64,000 nt of DNA from UBA4644 sp900555855 (GCA_052289195.1 DAWAJD010000005.1:1-64000), one strand, 5' to 3'. Positions 50,146 to 59,604 are shown, numbered from the stretch's first letter. The notes: generated from the sequence alone by a model not told the origin. Made by a program: numbers and translations.

Positions 50146-51024
50146 TTACACCTTCTCGCTGATTTTTTTGCCCAGCAGACCCGTGGGCCGGACCACCAGC
50201 ACCAGCACCAGAACGCCAAAAACGATGGCATCGGCCCAGAGGGTGGAGATATAGGTCTTGGAAAGCTGCTCGATGAGGCCCAGCAGGATGCCGCCCAGCA
50301 TGGCTCCGGGGATGGAGCCGATGCCGCCGAACACGGCCGCCGTAAAGGCCTTGATGCCGGGCATGGCGCCGGTGGTGGGCTTGATATAGACATAGGACAT
50401 TCCGTAGAAGATGCTGGCAAAGGCGGCCAGCGCAGAGCCGATGACAAAGGTCAGGGTGATGGTGCGATTGACGCTGATGCCCATCAGCGAGGCCGCCGCC
50501 TTATCCTCCGAGACGGCCCGCATCGCCTTGCCCAGCTTGGTCCTGTTGATAAACAGCGTCAGCCCCACCATAATGAGCGCGGTGGTGGCCAGCGTCAGAA
50601 GCGTGATGCCGCTCACCGTCACCGGCCCAAGCCGCAGCTCGGGCAGCGAGACCAGCGTGGGATAGGCCTTCTGCTGGGAGCCGAAGATCAGCAGCGCCAG
50701 ATTTTGCAGCAGATAGCTGACGCCGATGGCCGTGATCAATACGCTGAGGGCCGGCGCCTGCCGCAGGGGCTTATAGGCAAAATGCTCGATGGTCATGCCC
50801 AGAAGGGCGCATACAGCCACACTGAGCACAATGGCGATCACCGGCGGCAGGCCAAGCTGCGTCACAGTCACAATGCCGGCGTAGGCGCCGATCATAATGA
50901 TATCGCCATGGGCGAAGTTCAGCATCTTTGCGATGCCATAGACCATGGTATAGCCCAAAGCGATGAGGGCATAGATGCTTCCAAGGCTCAGGCCGCTGAT
51001 CAGGGTCTGGATCAGTTTGATCAT
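50146..51024 (-). CDS. livH: Branched-chain amino-acid ABC transporter permease LivH
   Basis: A 292-residue permease of the LivH type: LISGLSLGSIYALIALGYTMVYGIAKMLNFAHGD at the start, YKPLRQAPALSVLITAIGVSYLLQN near 80 and AAVFGGIGSIPGAMLGG near 235. AAAGGA lies 8 bases before the ATG at 51024; the frame to 51090 has no ribosome site. Confidence 0.94.
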   Translation of the reverse strand: MIKLIQTLISGLSLGSIYALIALGYTMVYGIAKMLNFAHGDIIMIGAYAGIVTVTQLGLPPVIAIVLSVAVCALLGMTIEHFAYKPLRQAPALSVLITAIGVSYLLQNLALLIFGSQQKAYPTLVSLPELRLGPVTVSGITLLTLATTALIMVGLTLFINRTKLGKAMRAVSEDKAAASLMGISVNRTITLTFVIGSALAAFASIFYGMSYVYIKPTTGAMPGIKAFTAAVFGGIGSIPGAMLGGILLGLIEQLSKTYISTLWADAIVFGVLVLVLVVRPTGLLGKKISEKV

Positions 51025-51123
51025 AATGAGATCCTTTCTTCCGGGCGCGTATATGCCCCGGGACCCGGAGGCCCCGGAGGCATCACGCAAATGATAAGAG
51101 GGGGAAAAGAGAGAAGCTGCAGA

Positions 51124-52308
51124 TTATTTTGCGAAGGTGGTACCAACGCCGTCGCGGTACAGGATGGCGCTGGCCGCCTTCTGGGTGTTGCCGTCGGCTG
51201 TCCAGGTCATGGTGCCGGTAACGCCTTCCACGGTGATCTGGGTCATGGCCTGAGCCAGCGCCGCGCCGGATACATCGCCGCCGGCCTTTTCCACAGCGGC
51301 CTTCACGGCATAGACGGCGTCGTAGCCATCGGCGGCAAACTGATCGGGGGTCTCGTCGTTATAAGCGGCCTTGTAGGCGCTGACGAAGGCCTGGACCTTT
51401 TCATCGGAGGAATCGGCGGCAAAGGGCGTGAGCATCAGCACATTGTTTGCGATGGTGGGATCCTGCTCTACCTTGCCAAGGATGCCGTCCAGACCGTCGG
51501 CGCCGAAGAAGTAAACATCATCAGCAAACTTGCCCTTGGCCTGGGTCAGGAAGGTGGAAGCCTCCTCTGCGTAGATGGGGATAAAGACGACCTTGACGCC
51601 GGAAGCGACCAGTGCGTCGATCTGGGTGGAAAAGTCGGTGGCGGTGGTGGTGGTAAAGGTCTGGGTCTCCTTGATGGTCAGGTTCAGCTCTCCGGCCTTT
51701 TCCACAAAGGCGTTGTAGAGGCCCACGGAATAGTCGTAATCGCTCTCATAGAGGACGCCCACCTCGGTGGCCAGCTGATTGTCGCAGATATATTCCGCAG
51801 CAGCAGCGCCCTGATAGGAATCGTAGAAGCAGACGCGGAAGGCCTTGTCGTTGCCGTCGATGCACTTGTCGTTGGAGCCGGAGGGGGTCAGCAGAAGGAT
51901 GTCGTCCTCCCGGGCCGCCGCCGTGACGGAGGCCATCTCACCGGAAAAGACCGTGCCCAGAGAGACCTGCATGCCATCGTCCATCAGCTTGCCGTAGGCG
52001 TTGACGGCGCTCTCGGGATCGCCCTGAGAATCCTGGAACTCCAGGGTCAGCTGCTTGCCGCCGACGCCGCCGTTCTGATTGATCTCTTCCACGGCCAGCT
52101 TGATGCCGTTCTGAACAGACAGGCCGTAGTTGGCATAGCCGCCGGTGAGGGGGCCGATGCAGCCCAGCTTCAGCGTGTCGCCGGAGGCTTGGGCGCCGCC
52201 GTTGGCGCTGCCGTTATTGTTTGTGTTGCCGTTGTTGTTCTGTCCGCAGGCAGCCAGGACAAATACCATGGCCGCGGCGAGGACTGCGCACAATACTTTC
52301 TTTTTCAT
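51124..52308 (-). CDS. livJ: Branched-chain amino-acid-binding lipoprotein LivJ/LivK-type
   Basis: A 394-residue lipoprotein: signal peptide with lipobox LAAC (Cys near 21), an Asn/Gly linker, then the type 1 periplasmic-binding fold with IGPLTGGYANYGLSVQNGIKLAVEEINQNGG, the AVNAYGKLMDDGMQVSLGTVFSG block and VGVLYESDYDYSVGLYNAF. It supplies Leu/Ile/Val (or related amino acids) to LivHMGF. AAGGAG precedes the ATG at 52308. The gene is first in the liv operon. Confidence 0.93.
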   Translation of the reverse strand: MKKKVLCAVLAAAMVFVLAACGQNNNGNTNNNGSANGGAQASGDTLKLGCIGPLTGGYANYGLSVQNGIKLAVEEINQNGGVGGKQLTLEFQDSQGDPESAVNAYGKLMDDGMQVSLGTVFSGEMASVTAAAREDDILLLTPSGSNDKCIDGNDKAFRVCFYDSYQGAAAAEYICDNQLATEVGVLYESDYDYSVGLYNAFVEKAGELNLTIKETQTFTTTTATDFSTQIDALVASGVKVVFIPIYAEEASTFLTQAKGKFADDVYFFGADGLDGILGKVEQDPTIANNVLMLTPFAADSSDEKVQAFVSAYKAAYNDETPDQFAADGYDAVYAVKAAVEKAGGDVSGAALAQAMTQITVEGVTGTMTWTADGNTQKAASAILYRDGVGTTFAK

Positions 52309-52363
52309 GTTTCCGTTCTCCTTTTGTTTCAAAAAATATCATCATGAAGTATATATACAAAAA

Positions 52364-52393
52364 AGCGGCTCCGCCTTCCCCGGCGGAACCGCT
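52364..52393 (-). terminator. Terminator of the Cys-rich membrane protein gene
   Basis: AGCGGTTCCGCC / GGCGGAGCCGCT followed by TTTTTT on the minus strand, 18 bp past the gene end. Confidence 0.88.
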
Positions 52394-52410
52394 CTACTGT
52401 ATCGAAGCAA

Positions 52411-52674
52411 TCATTCTTCCAACAGCAGACTTTTCCAACCAAGGGCATTGTTCCAGGCCAGCGTAATAATATACAGGCCAACCAGAATCAGCGCCAGTAC
52501 CAGAATGGACAGGCGCAGGTTGAAAATCATGCAAATAGAAACGGACGCCAGAAGCATGGCGTCCATCAGCAGGAAAAAGCGGGCGGAGGAAGCGCAGCAG
52601 CAGGAAGCCTCCGCGCACTGAGCGGAAGCAAAAGAAGACTTGGTATTGCAGGCTTTTTCAGCAAAACGCTTCAT
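52411..52674 (-). CDS. Small Cys-rich membrane protein of unknown function
   Basis: An 87-residue protein with a clear GGAGG before the ATG at 52674 and its own terminator. The first 30 residues hold a Cys cluster (CNTK...QCAEASCCCASS; six Cys), followed by two hydrophobic helices (about 33-50 and 53-70). The Cys-run next to a membrane helix suggests metal or redox contact, or lipid modification. I do not recognise a family. Confidence 0.65.
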   Translation of the reverse strand: MKRFAEKACNTKSSFASAQCAEASCCCASSARFFLLMDAMLLASVSICMIFNLRLSILVLALILVGLYIITLAWNNALGWKSLLLEE

Positions 52675-52842
52675 GCTTCCGTCCTCCTTCCGAAAAACTG
52701 TTTCAAAAATGATGGTGCTATTGTAGCGCCGTCGGTGCGGAAAGTCAATGTGCAAGCTTGACGAAACTTCGGCGAGGGCCCCTTTCGTTTTATATGATAT
52801 TTTATACAGCGCCGTGGAAGAGACTGGCGCTGCATACAAAAA

Positions 52843-52866
52843 GCCCCGGCTCCGAAGAGCCGGGGC
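52843..52866 (-). terminator. Terminator of hsp20
   Basis: GCCCCGGCTC / GAGCCGGGGC stem followed on the minus strand by TTTTT. Confidence 0.92.
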
Positions 52867-52881
52867 AGGCCGGTCTGGCGG

Positions 52882-53325
52882 TCATTCAATGGTGACGGAA
52901 GAGCTTTCCGGCAGCTGCTTCTGGGCTGCCTTGGGAACAGACAGCCGCAGGATGCCGTCTTCATACCGGGCGCCGATGTCCTCCGGACGCACATCGCGGC
53001 CCACATAGAAGGTCCTGCTGCAGGCGCCGGCATAGCGCTCCTGCCGGATGTATTTGCCCTTCTTGTCGCTTTCGTCCTTATCCACGCCCTTGGCGGCGCT
53101 GATGGTCAGATAGCCGTCCTTCAGGTCTACGCTGACTTCGTCCTTCTTGAAGCCGGGCAGGTCGATATCCAGCTCATAGGAGCTTTCGTTTTCCCGCACA
53201 TCGGTCTTCATCAGGTTCTTGCCGTGCTTGCCGTAAAGGGCATTGCGGGTCTGAGGAACCATCATGTCAAAGGGATCAGAGAAGAAGTCTTCAAAAAGGT
53301 TTTCACCAAAGATGCTGGGCAACAT
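52882..53325 (-). CDS. Hsp20/alpha-crystallin small heat-shock protein
   Basis: A 147-residue ATP-independent holdase. The alpha-crystallin domain (about 40-135) shows YELDIDLPGFKKDEVSVDLKDGYLTISA and the late YEDGILRLSVPK (G-x-L-x-V motif), and the tail PESSSVTIE ends the chain. It binds unfolding proteins until DnaK or GroEL refolds them. The promoter overlaps a CIRCE element, so control by HrcA is expected. Confidence 0.93.
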   Translation of the reverse strand: MLPSIFGENLFEDFFSDPFDMMVPQTRNALYGKHGKNLMKTDVRENESSYELDIDLPGFKKDEVSVDLKDGYLTISAAKGVDKDESDKKGKYIRQERYAGACSRTFYVGRDVRPEDIGARYEDGILRLSVPKAAQKQLPESSSVTIE

Positions 53326-53450
53326 AATTCATTCCTCCGTTTCAATTTGATCTCCGCCGGGGGAAGCCTCCCTGCGGCGGCAGGTGATCGAATGACATTT
53401 GTTCGTTCTCTTTCGGGGGATCCTTGCGTCCCTCTCTTAAGAACAGCTTC

Positions 53451-53478
53451 AGTATACCACGATTTTTAGCACTGTCAA
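53451..53478 (-). promoter_or_regulatory. Promoter of hsp20
   Basis: Minus strand TTGACA (53473-53478), 16-bp spacer, TATACT (53451-53456). The -35 lies inside the CIRCE element. Confidence 0.85.
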
Positions 53479-53492
53479 CGGGAGAGCGCTAA
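53466..53492. promoter_or_regulatory. CIRCE operator (HrcA site)
   Basis: TTAGCACTG-N9-GAGCGCTAA, matching the consensus TTAGCACTC-N9-GAGTGCTAA at 16 of 18 arm positions with the exact 9-bp spacer. It overlaps the hsp20 -35. hrcA is not in the window. Confidence 0.9.
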
Positions 53493-53569
53493 TGTTCATA
53501 AATGCAGTACAGTCTGTTTACAAATCATCCGATTTTTCGCCGCCGAAGCCTGCCGCCGAAGGAATTCGA

Positions 53570-53598
53570 TTGACAAACTACCGTTCGGAAGCTACAAT
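53570..53598 (+). promoter_or_regulatory. Promoter of the TetR-GNAT-ABC operon
   Basis: TTGACA (53570-53575), 17-bp spacer, TACAAT (53593-53598), 36 bp before the tetR ATG. Confidence 0.88.
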
Positions 53599-53634
53599 AA
53601 AAGAAAATCGGGCAGGGAGGAGGCGGAAGGCCGC

Positions 53635-54252
53635 ATGGAAAAAGGCAATACCCGGCAGCAGATCCTGCAGGCCGCGCTGGAGCTGTTTTCCACCCAGGGC
53701 TTTGAGGCCACTTCGATGTCGCAGATCGCAGACGCCGTTGGCATCCGCAAGGCCTCGGTATACAGCCATTTTGAAAGCAAGCAGGCCCTTTTGGACGCGC
53801 TGCTGCAGGAGACGCTGGAACAATATGACCGGCACTCCCTGTTTGCCGGGGCAGACTGGGACGATCCGGCCTTTACCGCCGCGCGGCAGGATATCCCGCC
53901 GGACCGGGCGGTGGAGAAGATCCTGCAGCAGGTGCGCTATATCCTGCACGATCCCCAGATCAGCCGCTCCCGGAAGATGCTGACCATCGAGCAGTTCCGC
54001 AACCCCACGCTGAAGGCCCTGCGGACCCGGCAGAACTATACGGAGGTGCTGCGCTATTTTACCGGCCTGGTGCGCTTTCTCATCCGCCGGGGCAAGCTGG
54101 CGGAAGGCGATGCGGAGGCCATGGCGGCGCAGCTCTGCCTGCCCGTTTCCGTATGGATCGAACTCTGTGACCGGGAGCCGGAGCGGGAGGAAGCGGTGAT
54201 GGCGCTGATCGAGCGGCATATCCGGCAGTTTTTTGAAATCTATGGGAGGTGA
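53635..54252 (+). CDS. TetR/AcrR-family transcriptional regulator
   Basis: A 205-residue regulator. The N-terminal HTH (about 5-55): RQQILQAALELFSTQGFEATSMSQIADAVGIRKASVYSHFESKQALLDALL. The C-terminal ligand domain has no obvious specificity marker. It probably autoregulates and controls the acetyltransferase and ABC genes behind it, which start within 6 bp and about 800 bp downstream in the same direction. Confidence 0.92.
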   Translation: MEKGNTRQQILQAALELFSTQGFEATSMSQIADAVGIRKASVYSHFESKQALLDALLQETLEQYDRHSLFAGADWDDPAFTAARQDIPPDRAVEKILQQVRYILHDPQISRSRKMLTIEQFRNPTLKALRTRQNYTEVLRYFTGLVRFLIRRGKLAEGDAEAMAAQLCLPVSVWIELCDREPEREEAVMALIERHIRQFFEIYGR

Positions 54253-54258
54253 CCTGCT

Positions 54259-54999
54259 ATGGATTACATCCGAATCACCAGAGAAAACATCGACAAGGAG
54301 CATATCTGCTGCGCCATGTCCGGCAAGCAGAGCCTTGCGAAGAAGGAATGGCTCAAGCAGCGCTTTGACGAGGGCCTTGTCTTTTATCGAAGCCAGGAGC
54401 GGGGCAAGTGCTTTATCGAATATCTTCCGGCCGAAAACGCATGGGTCCCCATTCAGGCGGAGGGCTGGCTCTATATCGACTGTCTGTGGATCGCCGGCGC
54501 CATGAAGGGCCACGGCTATGCAAACGATCTGCTGGAGGAATGTATCCGCGACGCCCGGGCCCAGGGAAAGAAGGGCCTCTGCATCCTTTCTGCGGAGGGG
54601 CGCAAGCGGGAGTTTCTGGCAGACCCCAAATTTCTGGCCCACAAGGGCTTTGCCCTGGCCGATACCTCCGACTGCGGCATCACCCTGATGTATCTGCCGC
54701 TGGATCCTGCGGCTGCGCCGCCGCAGTTTCGGGAATGTGCCAGACATCCCATGACCCAGGGGGAGGGCTTTGTCCTTTATTATACCGACCAGTGTCCCTT
54801 CACTTATTACTGGGTCCCCCGGGTGGAGCAGGCCGCCAGAGAACAGGGCATCCCCTTCCGGGCGATCCATATCACCGACCGGGAAGCCGCCCAGAGCGTC
54901 CCCGCGCCGGTGACCACCTACGCCCTGTTCCGGGACGGTAAGTTCGTGACCCAGAGCATCCAGTCGGATAAAAAATTTCTTGCGCTGGCGGCAAAGTAA
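54259..54999 (+). CDS. GNAT N-acetyltransferase with YoaP-like C-terminus
   Basis: A 246-residue protein: N-terminal GNAT domain (about 1-150) with the CoA-binding AGAMKGHGYANDLLEECIRDARAQGKKG segment (Gx-GxG/A-type loop near 82), and a C-terminal YoaP-like domain (about 170-246; GEGFVLYYTDQCPFTYYWVPRVEQAA with a thioredoxin-like CPF turn). The substrate is unknown. GGGAGG precedes the ATG. Confidence 0.85.
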   Translation: MDYIRITRENIDKEHICCAMSGKQSLAKKEWLKQRFDEGLVFYRSQERGKCFIEYLPAENAWVPIQAEGWLYIDCLWIAGAMKGHGYANDLLEECIRDARAQGKKGLCILSAEGRKREFLADPKFLAHKGFALADTSDCGITLMYLPLDPAAAPPQFRECARHPMTQGEGFVLYYTDQCPFTYYWVPRVEQAAREQGIPFRAIHITDREAAQSVPAPVTTYALFRDGKFVTQSIQSDKKFLALAAK

Positions 55000-55044
55000 A
55001 GCCGCAGCGCCACACCATACCATCAACAGGAGGAAACAGATCCT

Positions 55045-55755
55045 ATGCTGCGCATTGAACACCTGACCAAGACCTTCGGAGAGAAGAAGGCTGTAGACGA
55101 TCTGAGCCTGCACATCGCGCCGGGCGAGATCTATGGCTTTATCGGCCACAACGGCGCGGGCAAGACCACCACGCTGAAAGCCGTGGCGGGCATTCTGCGG
55201 TTCGATTCCGGCGAGATCCGGATCGACGGCTGCTCCGTTGCCGAGCAGCCGCTGGAATGCAAGCGCCGTCTGGCCTATATCCCCGACAACCCGGATCTTT
55301 ATGATTACATGACGGGCATCCAGTATCTGAACTTCATCGCGGATATTTTCGGCGTCTCCGCCGCAGACCGGCAGGCCCGCATCCGGGATCTGGCCCAGCG
55401 CTTTGAGCTCACCGCCGACCTGGCCCAGCCCATCGCTGCCTATTCCCACGGCATGAAGCAGAAGCTGGCCATCATCTCCGCCTGGCTGCACCAGCCCAAG
55501 CTCATCATCATGGACGAGCCCTTCGTGGGGCTGGACCCCAAGGCGGCCCATCTGCTGAAGGGCATGATGCGGGAGCACTGCGACGCGGGCGGCGCCATTT
55601 TCTTCTCCACCCATGTGCTGGAGGTGGCGGAAAAGCTCTGCGACAAGGTCGCCATCATCAAGGCCGGCGCGCTGATCCGTTCCGGCACCATGGAGGAGGT
55701 CAAGGGCGACGATTCGCTGGAGGAAGTGTTCCTGGAGCTGGAGGAGGATGCATAA
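55045..55755 (+). CDS. ABC-2 type exporter ATP-binding protein
   Basis: A 236-residue ATPase: Walker A GHNGAGKTT (about 38-46), signature AAYSHGMKQKLAIISAWLH (SHGMKQ variant, normal for this class), Walker B LIIMDEPFVGLDP and switch FFSTHV. It drives the permease encoded directly behind it. AGGAGGAAA precedes the ATG. Confidence 0.93.
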   Translation: MLRIEHLTKTFGEKKAVDDLSLHIAPGEIYGFIGHNGAGKTTTLKAVAGILRFDSGEIRIDGCSVAEQPLECKRRLAYIPDNPDLYDYMTGIQYLNFIADIFGVSAADRQARIRDLAQRFELTADLAQPIAAYSHGMKQKLAIISAWLHQPKLIIMDEPFVGLDPKAAHLLKGMMREHCDAGGAIFFSTHVLEVAEKLCDKVAIIKAGALIRSGTMEEVKGDDSLEEVFLELEEDA

Positions 55756-57357
55756 ATGATCAGGCTGCTGGTAAAAAAGCAGCTGTGGGAGATCTTCCGC
55801 AGCTACTTTTATGACGCAAAGAAGAACAAGGCCCGTTCCCGCCTGGGGACGGCCGCCTATATCCTGCTCTTTGCCGTTTTGATGCTGGGCGTCATCGGCG
55901 GTATGTTCACCTTCGTGGCCAAAAGCATTTGCGGCGCGCTGGCGGCGGCGGGTATGGACTGGCTGTATTTCACGCTGATGGGGCTGATGGCGATCCTGCT
56001 GGGGACCTTCGGCAGCGTGTTCAACACCTATTCCGGCCTGTATCTGGCCCGGGACAACGACCTGCTGCTTTCCATGCCCATCCCGGTGCGGGCCATCATG
56101 ACGGCCCGGCTGCTGGGCGTTTATCTCATGGGCCTGATGTATTCCGGCGTGGTGATCCTGCCCGCCGTGATCGTTTACTGGTTCACCGTCTCGGCTGCGC
56201 CGGGGGCCGTGGCCGGCGGGCTGATCCTGACGCTGATGATCTCGCTGCTGGTACTGACGCTGTCCTGTGCGCTGGGCTGGGTGGTGGCAAAGATCAGCCT
56301 GAAGCTGAAAAACAGGAGCTTCATCACGGTATTGGTGTCGCTGGTCTTCTTCGGCGCTTACTATTTCTTCTATTTTAAGGCCCAGAGCATGATCCAGGCG
56401 CTGGTGCAGCACGCGGCGGAATACGGCGCGAAGATCAAAAGCGCGGCCTATCCCCTTTATGTCTTCGGACAGGCCGGCGCCGGCGACGGCGCTTCCATGG
56501 CCATCCTTTCCGCGGTCACGCTGGCGGCGCTGGCGCTGGTCTGGTATCTGATCGCCCGGAGCTTCCTGCAGATCGCCACGGCCACGGGGGCCACGGAAAA
56601 GCGGGTCTACCGGGAACGGGCCGCAAAAAAGGCCAGTCCCTCTGCCGCGCTGCTGCGGAAGGAGCTGGGCCGCTTCACCTCCAGCCCCAGCTATATGCTC
56701 AACACCGGTCTGGGCGTTTTGCTGCTGACGGCGGCGGGGGTTGGCCTGCTGATCAAGGGCGGCGCTCTGGTGGCCGTGCTGAACGAGATATTTGCGGAGT
56801 GGGAGGGCTGCACGCCGCTGATGCTCTGCGCCGGTATCTGTATGCTGGCGGGGCTTTCCTTTCCTGCCGCCCCCTCCGTCTCGCTGGAGGGCAAATATAT
56901 CTGGCAGATGCATGTCCTGCCGGTGACGCCCTGGCAGGCGCTGCGGGCCAAGCTGCAGCTGCAGCTGCTGCTGACGGCCGTCCCCGCGGCCTTCTGCCTG
57001 CTGTGCGCCATGATCGTATATCCCTTCTCTGCGGCGGAGCTTGCGCTGACCGTGTTGGTGACGCTGACCTATACGCTGTTTTACGGGCTGGCGGCGCTGG
57101 CACTGGGGGTGCGGATGCCTGTGATGACCTGGTCCTCCGAGATCACGCCCATCAAGCAGAACGCCTGCGTTCTGCTGGTCAGTCTGCTGAGCTTTGTGCA
57201 TCCGCTGCTGCTGTGCGGCGGCTATCTGCTGCTGTCTGGCTGGAAGCTTGGCTATGCAGGCTATATGGGCTGCTTTTTGGCGGCGGAGCTGCTGCTCTCC
57301 GGTCTGCTCTGGTGCTGGCTCCGGAAGCGGGGCAGCGCCCGCTTCGCAGCGCTGTAA
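55756..57357 (+). CDS. ABC-2 type exporter permease
   Basis: A 533-residue membrane protein with about 12 hydrophobic segments, soluble loops rich in basic residues near 285 and a YDAKKNKARSR basic start near 20. The start directly follows the ATPase stop (TAAATG). The cargo is unknown; TetR control and the adjacent acetyltransferase fit a drug or peptide exporter. Confidence 0.85.
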   Translation: MIRLLVKKQLWEIFRSYFYDAKKNKARSRLGTAAYILLFAVLMLGVIGGMFTFVAKSICGALAAAGMDWLYFTLMGLMAILLGTFGSVFNTYSGLYLARDNDLLLSMPIPVRAIMTARLLGVYLMGLMYSGVVILPAVIVYWFTVSAAPGAVAGGLILTLMISLLVLTLSCALGWVVAKISLKLKNRSFITVLVSLVFFGAYYFFYFKAQSMIQALVQHAAEYGAKIKSAAYPLYVFGQAGAGDGASMAILSAVTLAALALVWYLIARSFLQIATATGATEKRVYRERAAKKASPSAALLRKELGRFTSSPSYMLNTGLGVLLLTAAGVGLLIKGGALVAVLNEIFAEWEGCTPLMLCAGICMLAGLSFPAAPSVSLEGKYIWQMHVLPVTPWQALRAKLQLQLLLTAVPAAFCLLCAMIVYPFSAAELALTVLVTLTYTLFYGLAALALGVRMPVMTWSSEITPIKQNACVLLVSLLSFVHPLLLCGGYLLLSGWKLGYAGYMGCFLAAELLLSGLLWCWLRKRGSARFAAL

Positions 57358-57375
57358 GCATAATTGGGTTCAAAA

Positions 57376-57406
57376 AAGGGCCGGCAAGCCTTGCTTGCCG
57401 GCCCTT
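57376..57406. terminator. Convergent terminator between exporter and propeller lipoprotein genes
   Basis: AAGGGCCGGCAAG / CTTGCCGGCCCTT stem with AAAAAA on its left, so the T-run serves the minus strand (the lipoprotein gene) and the stem may stop plus-strand messages too. Confidence 0.85.
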
Positions 57407-57485
57407 GCTGCTTCCAAAAGGGCGGTTTTCCTGATTTACCTGCCGCCGGGTGATGGAACGGGCGGAAAAGATGCCGGGTCTTGCG

Positions 57486-59357
57486 TCAGTCCACCAGCTC
57501 CTGCAGCAGACGGAAGGCACCGCCGTCGTAGACCTGCAGGCCCCAGCTCGAGACCAGATACAGATCGCCCCGGATCAGCAGGCCCCGCAGGTGATAGGTG
57601 TCGTAAAACGCCTCCGGCAGCGGCAGCGCCGCCAGCTGGACGAAGGCGCCGTCCTGATAGGCAAATACCAGATATTCCGTATCGGTGGCAAAGCCGATGC
57701 GGTTCTGCTCCGGCAGGATCAGCAGGGCCTTGTGGTCATCCAGCGCGGGAGAATACCAGCAGTCCTCCAAAAGAAGCAGATCCAGCTCCCGCAGCTCCGC
57801 CGGATCGGAGGAATCATACATGGCCAGCTTGAGCGCCTGGGCGAAGCCGGTCTCCTCATCGGCCCACTGGCCCAGACCGAAGAGCAGGCCGTCGCCGTAG
57901 ACATGAAGATAGGAGGAGAAGCCGGGCAGCTTCAGCGCGGAAAGGATCACCGGCCGGGCCGGGTCGCTGAGGTCGGCGGCAAACAGCGGATCCGTCTGCC
58001 GGAAGGTGACAAAGTAGCACAGATCCCCGTCGAACCGGACGGAATAGATCTGCTCGTCCTGCCCCAGACCGGTAAGGCTGCCCACGATGTTCAGCCCGCC
58101 GTCCAGAATATACAGGCTGCTGGACTGCTGCCCTTCGCCCCAGCGGTAATTGACGAAATCATAGACGGGATCGGTATAAACGCTCCACTGATCGGTGTTT
58201 TCCGTGACGGCAAGGCGGAGATAGCCGTCCTTCTCGTCCAGCGAAAACTGATTCAGCAGCCGGCCCGGGAGCTCGCCGGAGGCCCGCAGGGCCAGCCCGC
58301 CCGCCAGATCAAAGGCTGTGATGCCGGTGACTGCGCCGGAGGAATAGTCCACCACCGTATACTGGTTTTCCGAGCGGGGGGCGCTCTCCGTCTCCGCATA
58401 GCGGTCGGCGCAGAGATACAGGCTGGTCTTGCTCATGTAGACGGTGGAGACGCTGTCCAGCACCGTATAGGAGTCCAGCCGCCGGCCCGCCGCCACATCG
58501 ATGGCGGAGACCACGGTATAGCTTGCCCCCTCCGGCAGCGTCTCCGGCAGCAGGATGCAGTCCGGCTCCGGCAGGCCGGAGGCTTCATTGGTATAAAGCG
58601 CGGGAATATAGCGCTCCGGCGCGTCGCCCTCCGCATAGTCCCAGATGAAATAGTCCGAGATCAGATACAAAACGCCGCCCATCAGGCGGGAATCGTGATA
58701 ATTGCCGTCTTGTCCAAGACATTCGCCGAAGCGCACCTTTTCCGGGTCGGAAACATCCAGCAGCTGCACGCTGGTGCGAGCAGAGCCTCCCGTTTCCTCG
58801 TCCCAGCGGAAGTCGCTGCATAAAACGGCCAGCGTGCTTCCGAAGAGATACAGCTCCGAGATCTCACGGGAGCCGTCGCTGTCTTTGCCGGAGAGCTCCG
58901 CCCGGCCGATCAGGCGGCTGTCTGCGCCGGCGGCTTCATAGATCCGCAGCTGGGAGCCGGAGGCGGCGTAGATATACTGCCCGTCGGTCTTGACGATATC
59001 TGCCTCGTCCACGCCCGCCACCTGGGAAGCGGTGGAATAATCCGCCATGGGAGCGCTGTCCGCCGCGGCGGAATACTGGGCGTTCTCTGCCATGGGCGCT
59101 TCCGTCAGGGAGGCTTCCGGGACGGCTGCACCGTCGAAGGCCAGATCGTCCCGCAGAGCGGAGCCCGGCCCCCGGCCGCTCCGGGCGGAGAGCAGCCGGG
59201 AAAGCACATCCTCATAGGAGCCGGCCGGGGTCAGCTGGCCTGCGCGGGTGGCGCGGGCATCGTCCAGTCCCTGGGAAAGCACCTTGCCGCAGGCCACCAG
59301 CAAAACACACAGGCAGAGCAGCAGCCCCGTCAGCGGCAGCACCAGCTTTTTCATCAT
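57486..59357 (-). CDS. Beta-propeller domain lipoprotein (PF09826-type)
   Basis: A 623-residue surface protein: signal peptide with lipobox LVAC (Cys near 23), a low-complexity linker (about 30-105), then the family-defining SQVAGVDEADIVKTDGQYIYAASGSQLRIYE (about 110-140), and repeated propeller blades to the end (LYLFGSTLAVLCSD, SSLYILDGGLNIVGSL, LPGFSSYLHVYGDGLLFGLG). The role is unknown; such proteins are widespread in archaea and Firmicutes. The ATG at 59357 lies 11 bases after AAAGG; the GTG at 59366 touches it. Confidence 0.85.
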   Translation of the reverse strand: MMKKLVLPLTGLLLCLCVLLVACGKVLSQGLDDARATRAGQLTPAGSYEDVLSRLLSARSGRGPGSALRDDLAFDGAAVPEASLTEAPMAENAQYSAAADSAPMADYSTASQVAGVDEADIVKTDGQYIYAASGSQLRIYEAAGADSRLIGRAELSGKDSDGSREISELYLFGSTLAVLCSDFRWDEETGGSARTSVQLLDVSDPEKVRFGECLGQDGNYHDSRLMGGVLYLISDYFIWDYAEGDAPERYIPALYTNEASGLPEPDCILLPETLPEGASYTVVSAIDVAAGRRLDSYTVLDSVSTVYMSKTSLYLCADRYAETESAPRSENQYTVVDYSSGAVTGITAFDLAGGLALRASGELPGRLLNQFSLDEKDGYLRLAVTENTDQWSVYTDPVYDFVNYRWGEGQQSSSLYILDGGLNIVGSLTGLGQDEQIYSVRFDGDLCYFVTFRQTDPLFAADLSDPARPVILSALKLPGFSSYLHVYGDGLLFGLGQWADEETGFAQALKLAMYDSSDPAELRELDLLLLEDCWYSPALDDHKALLILPEQNRIGFATDTEYLVFAYQDGAFVQLAALPLPEAFYDTYHLRGLLIRGDLYLVSSWGLQVYDGGAFRLLQELVD

Positions 59358-59527
59358 GAAAGACACAACCTTTCTTTCGATAAATCCAATTTACTTGATT
59401 AGACGGCGAAAAAAGAAAAAAGTTTCACGATTTTTCAAAAAAATTGAAGAATGGTGGGAGCGGCCGCAGGGAGGACCGCAGAGATTGTGAAGGGTTTCTG
59501 AAAACGGCACGATGCAGACGATTGTGG

Positions 59528-59556
59528 TTGTGCACCGGGCAAAAGAATGATATAAT
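59528..59556 (+). promoter_or_regulatory. Promoter of ruvA-ruvB-glmM
   Basis: TTGTGC (59528-59533), 17-bp spacer, TATAAT (59551-59556) with an extended TGA-TATAAT, 48 bp before the ruvA ATG. Confidence 0.8.
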
Positions 59557-59604
59557 GGGACAAAATGCAGTTTGCAGCCTGAAAAGAAAATGCGGGGTGG
59601 AGCC

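Noticed and set aside
55440..55500. Degenerate ABC signature (SHGMKQ) as a sign of a dead ATPase
   Set aside because: This variant is normal for ABC-2 exporter ATPases, and all other motifs are intact.
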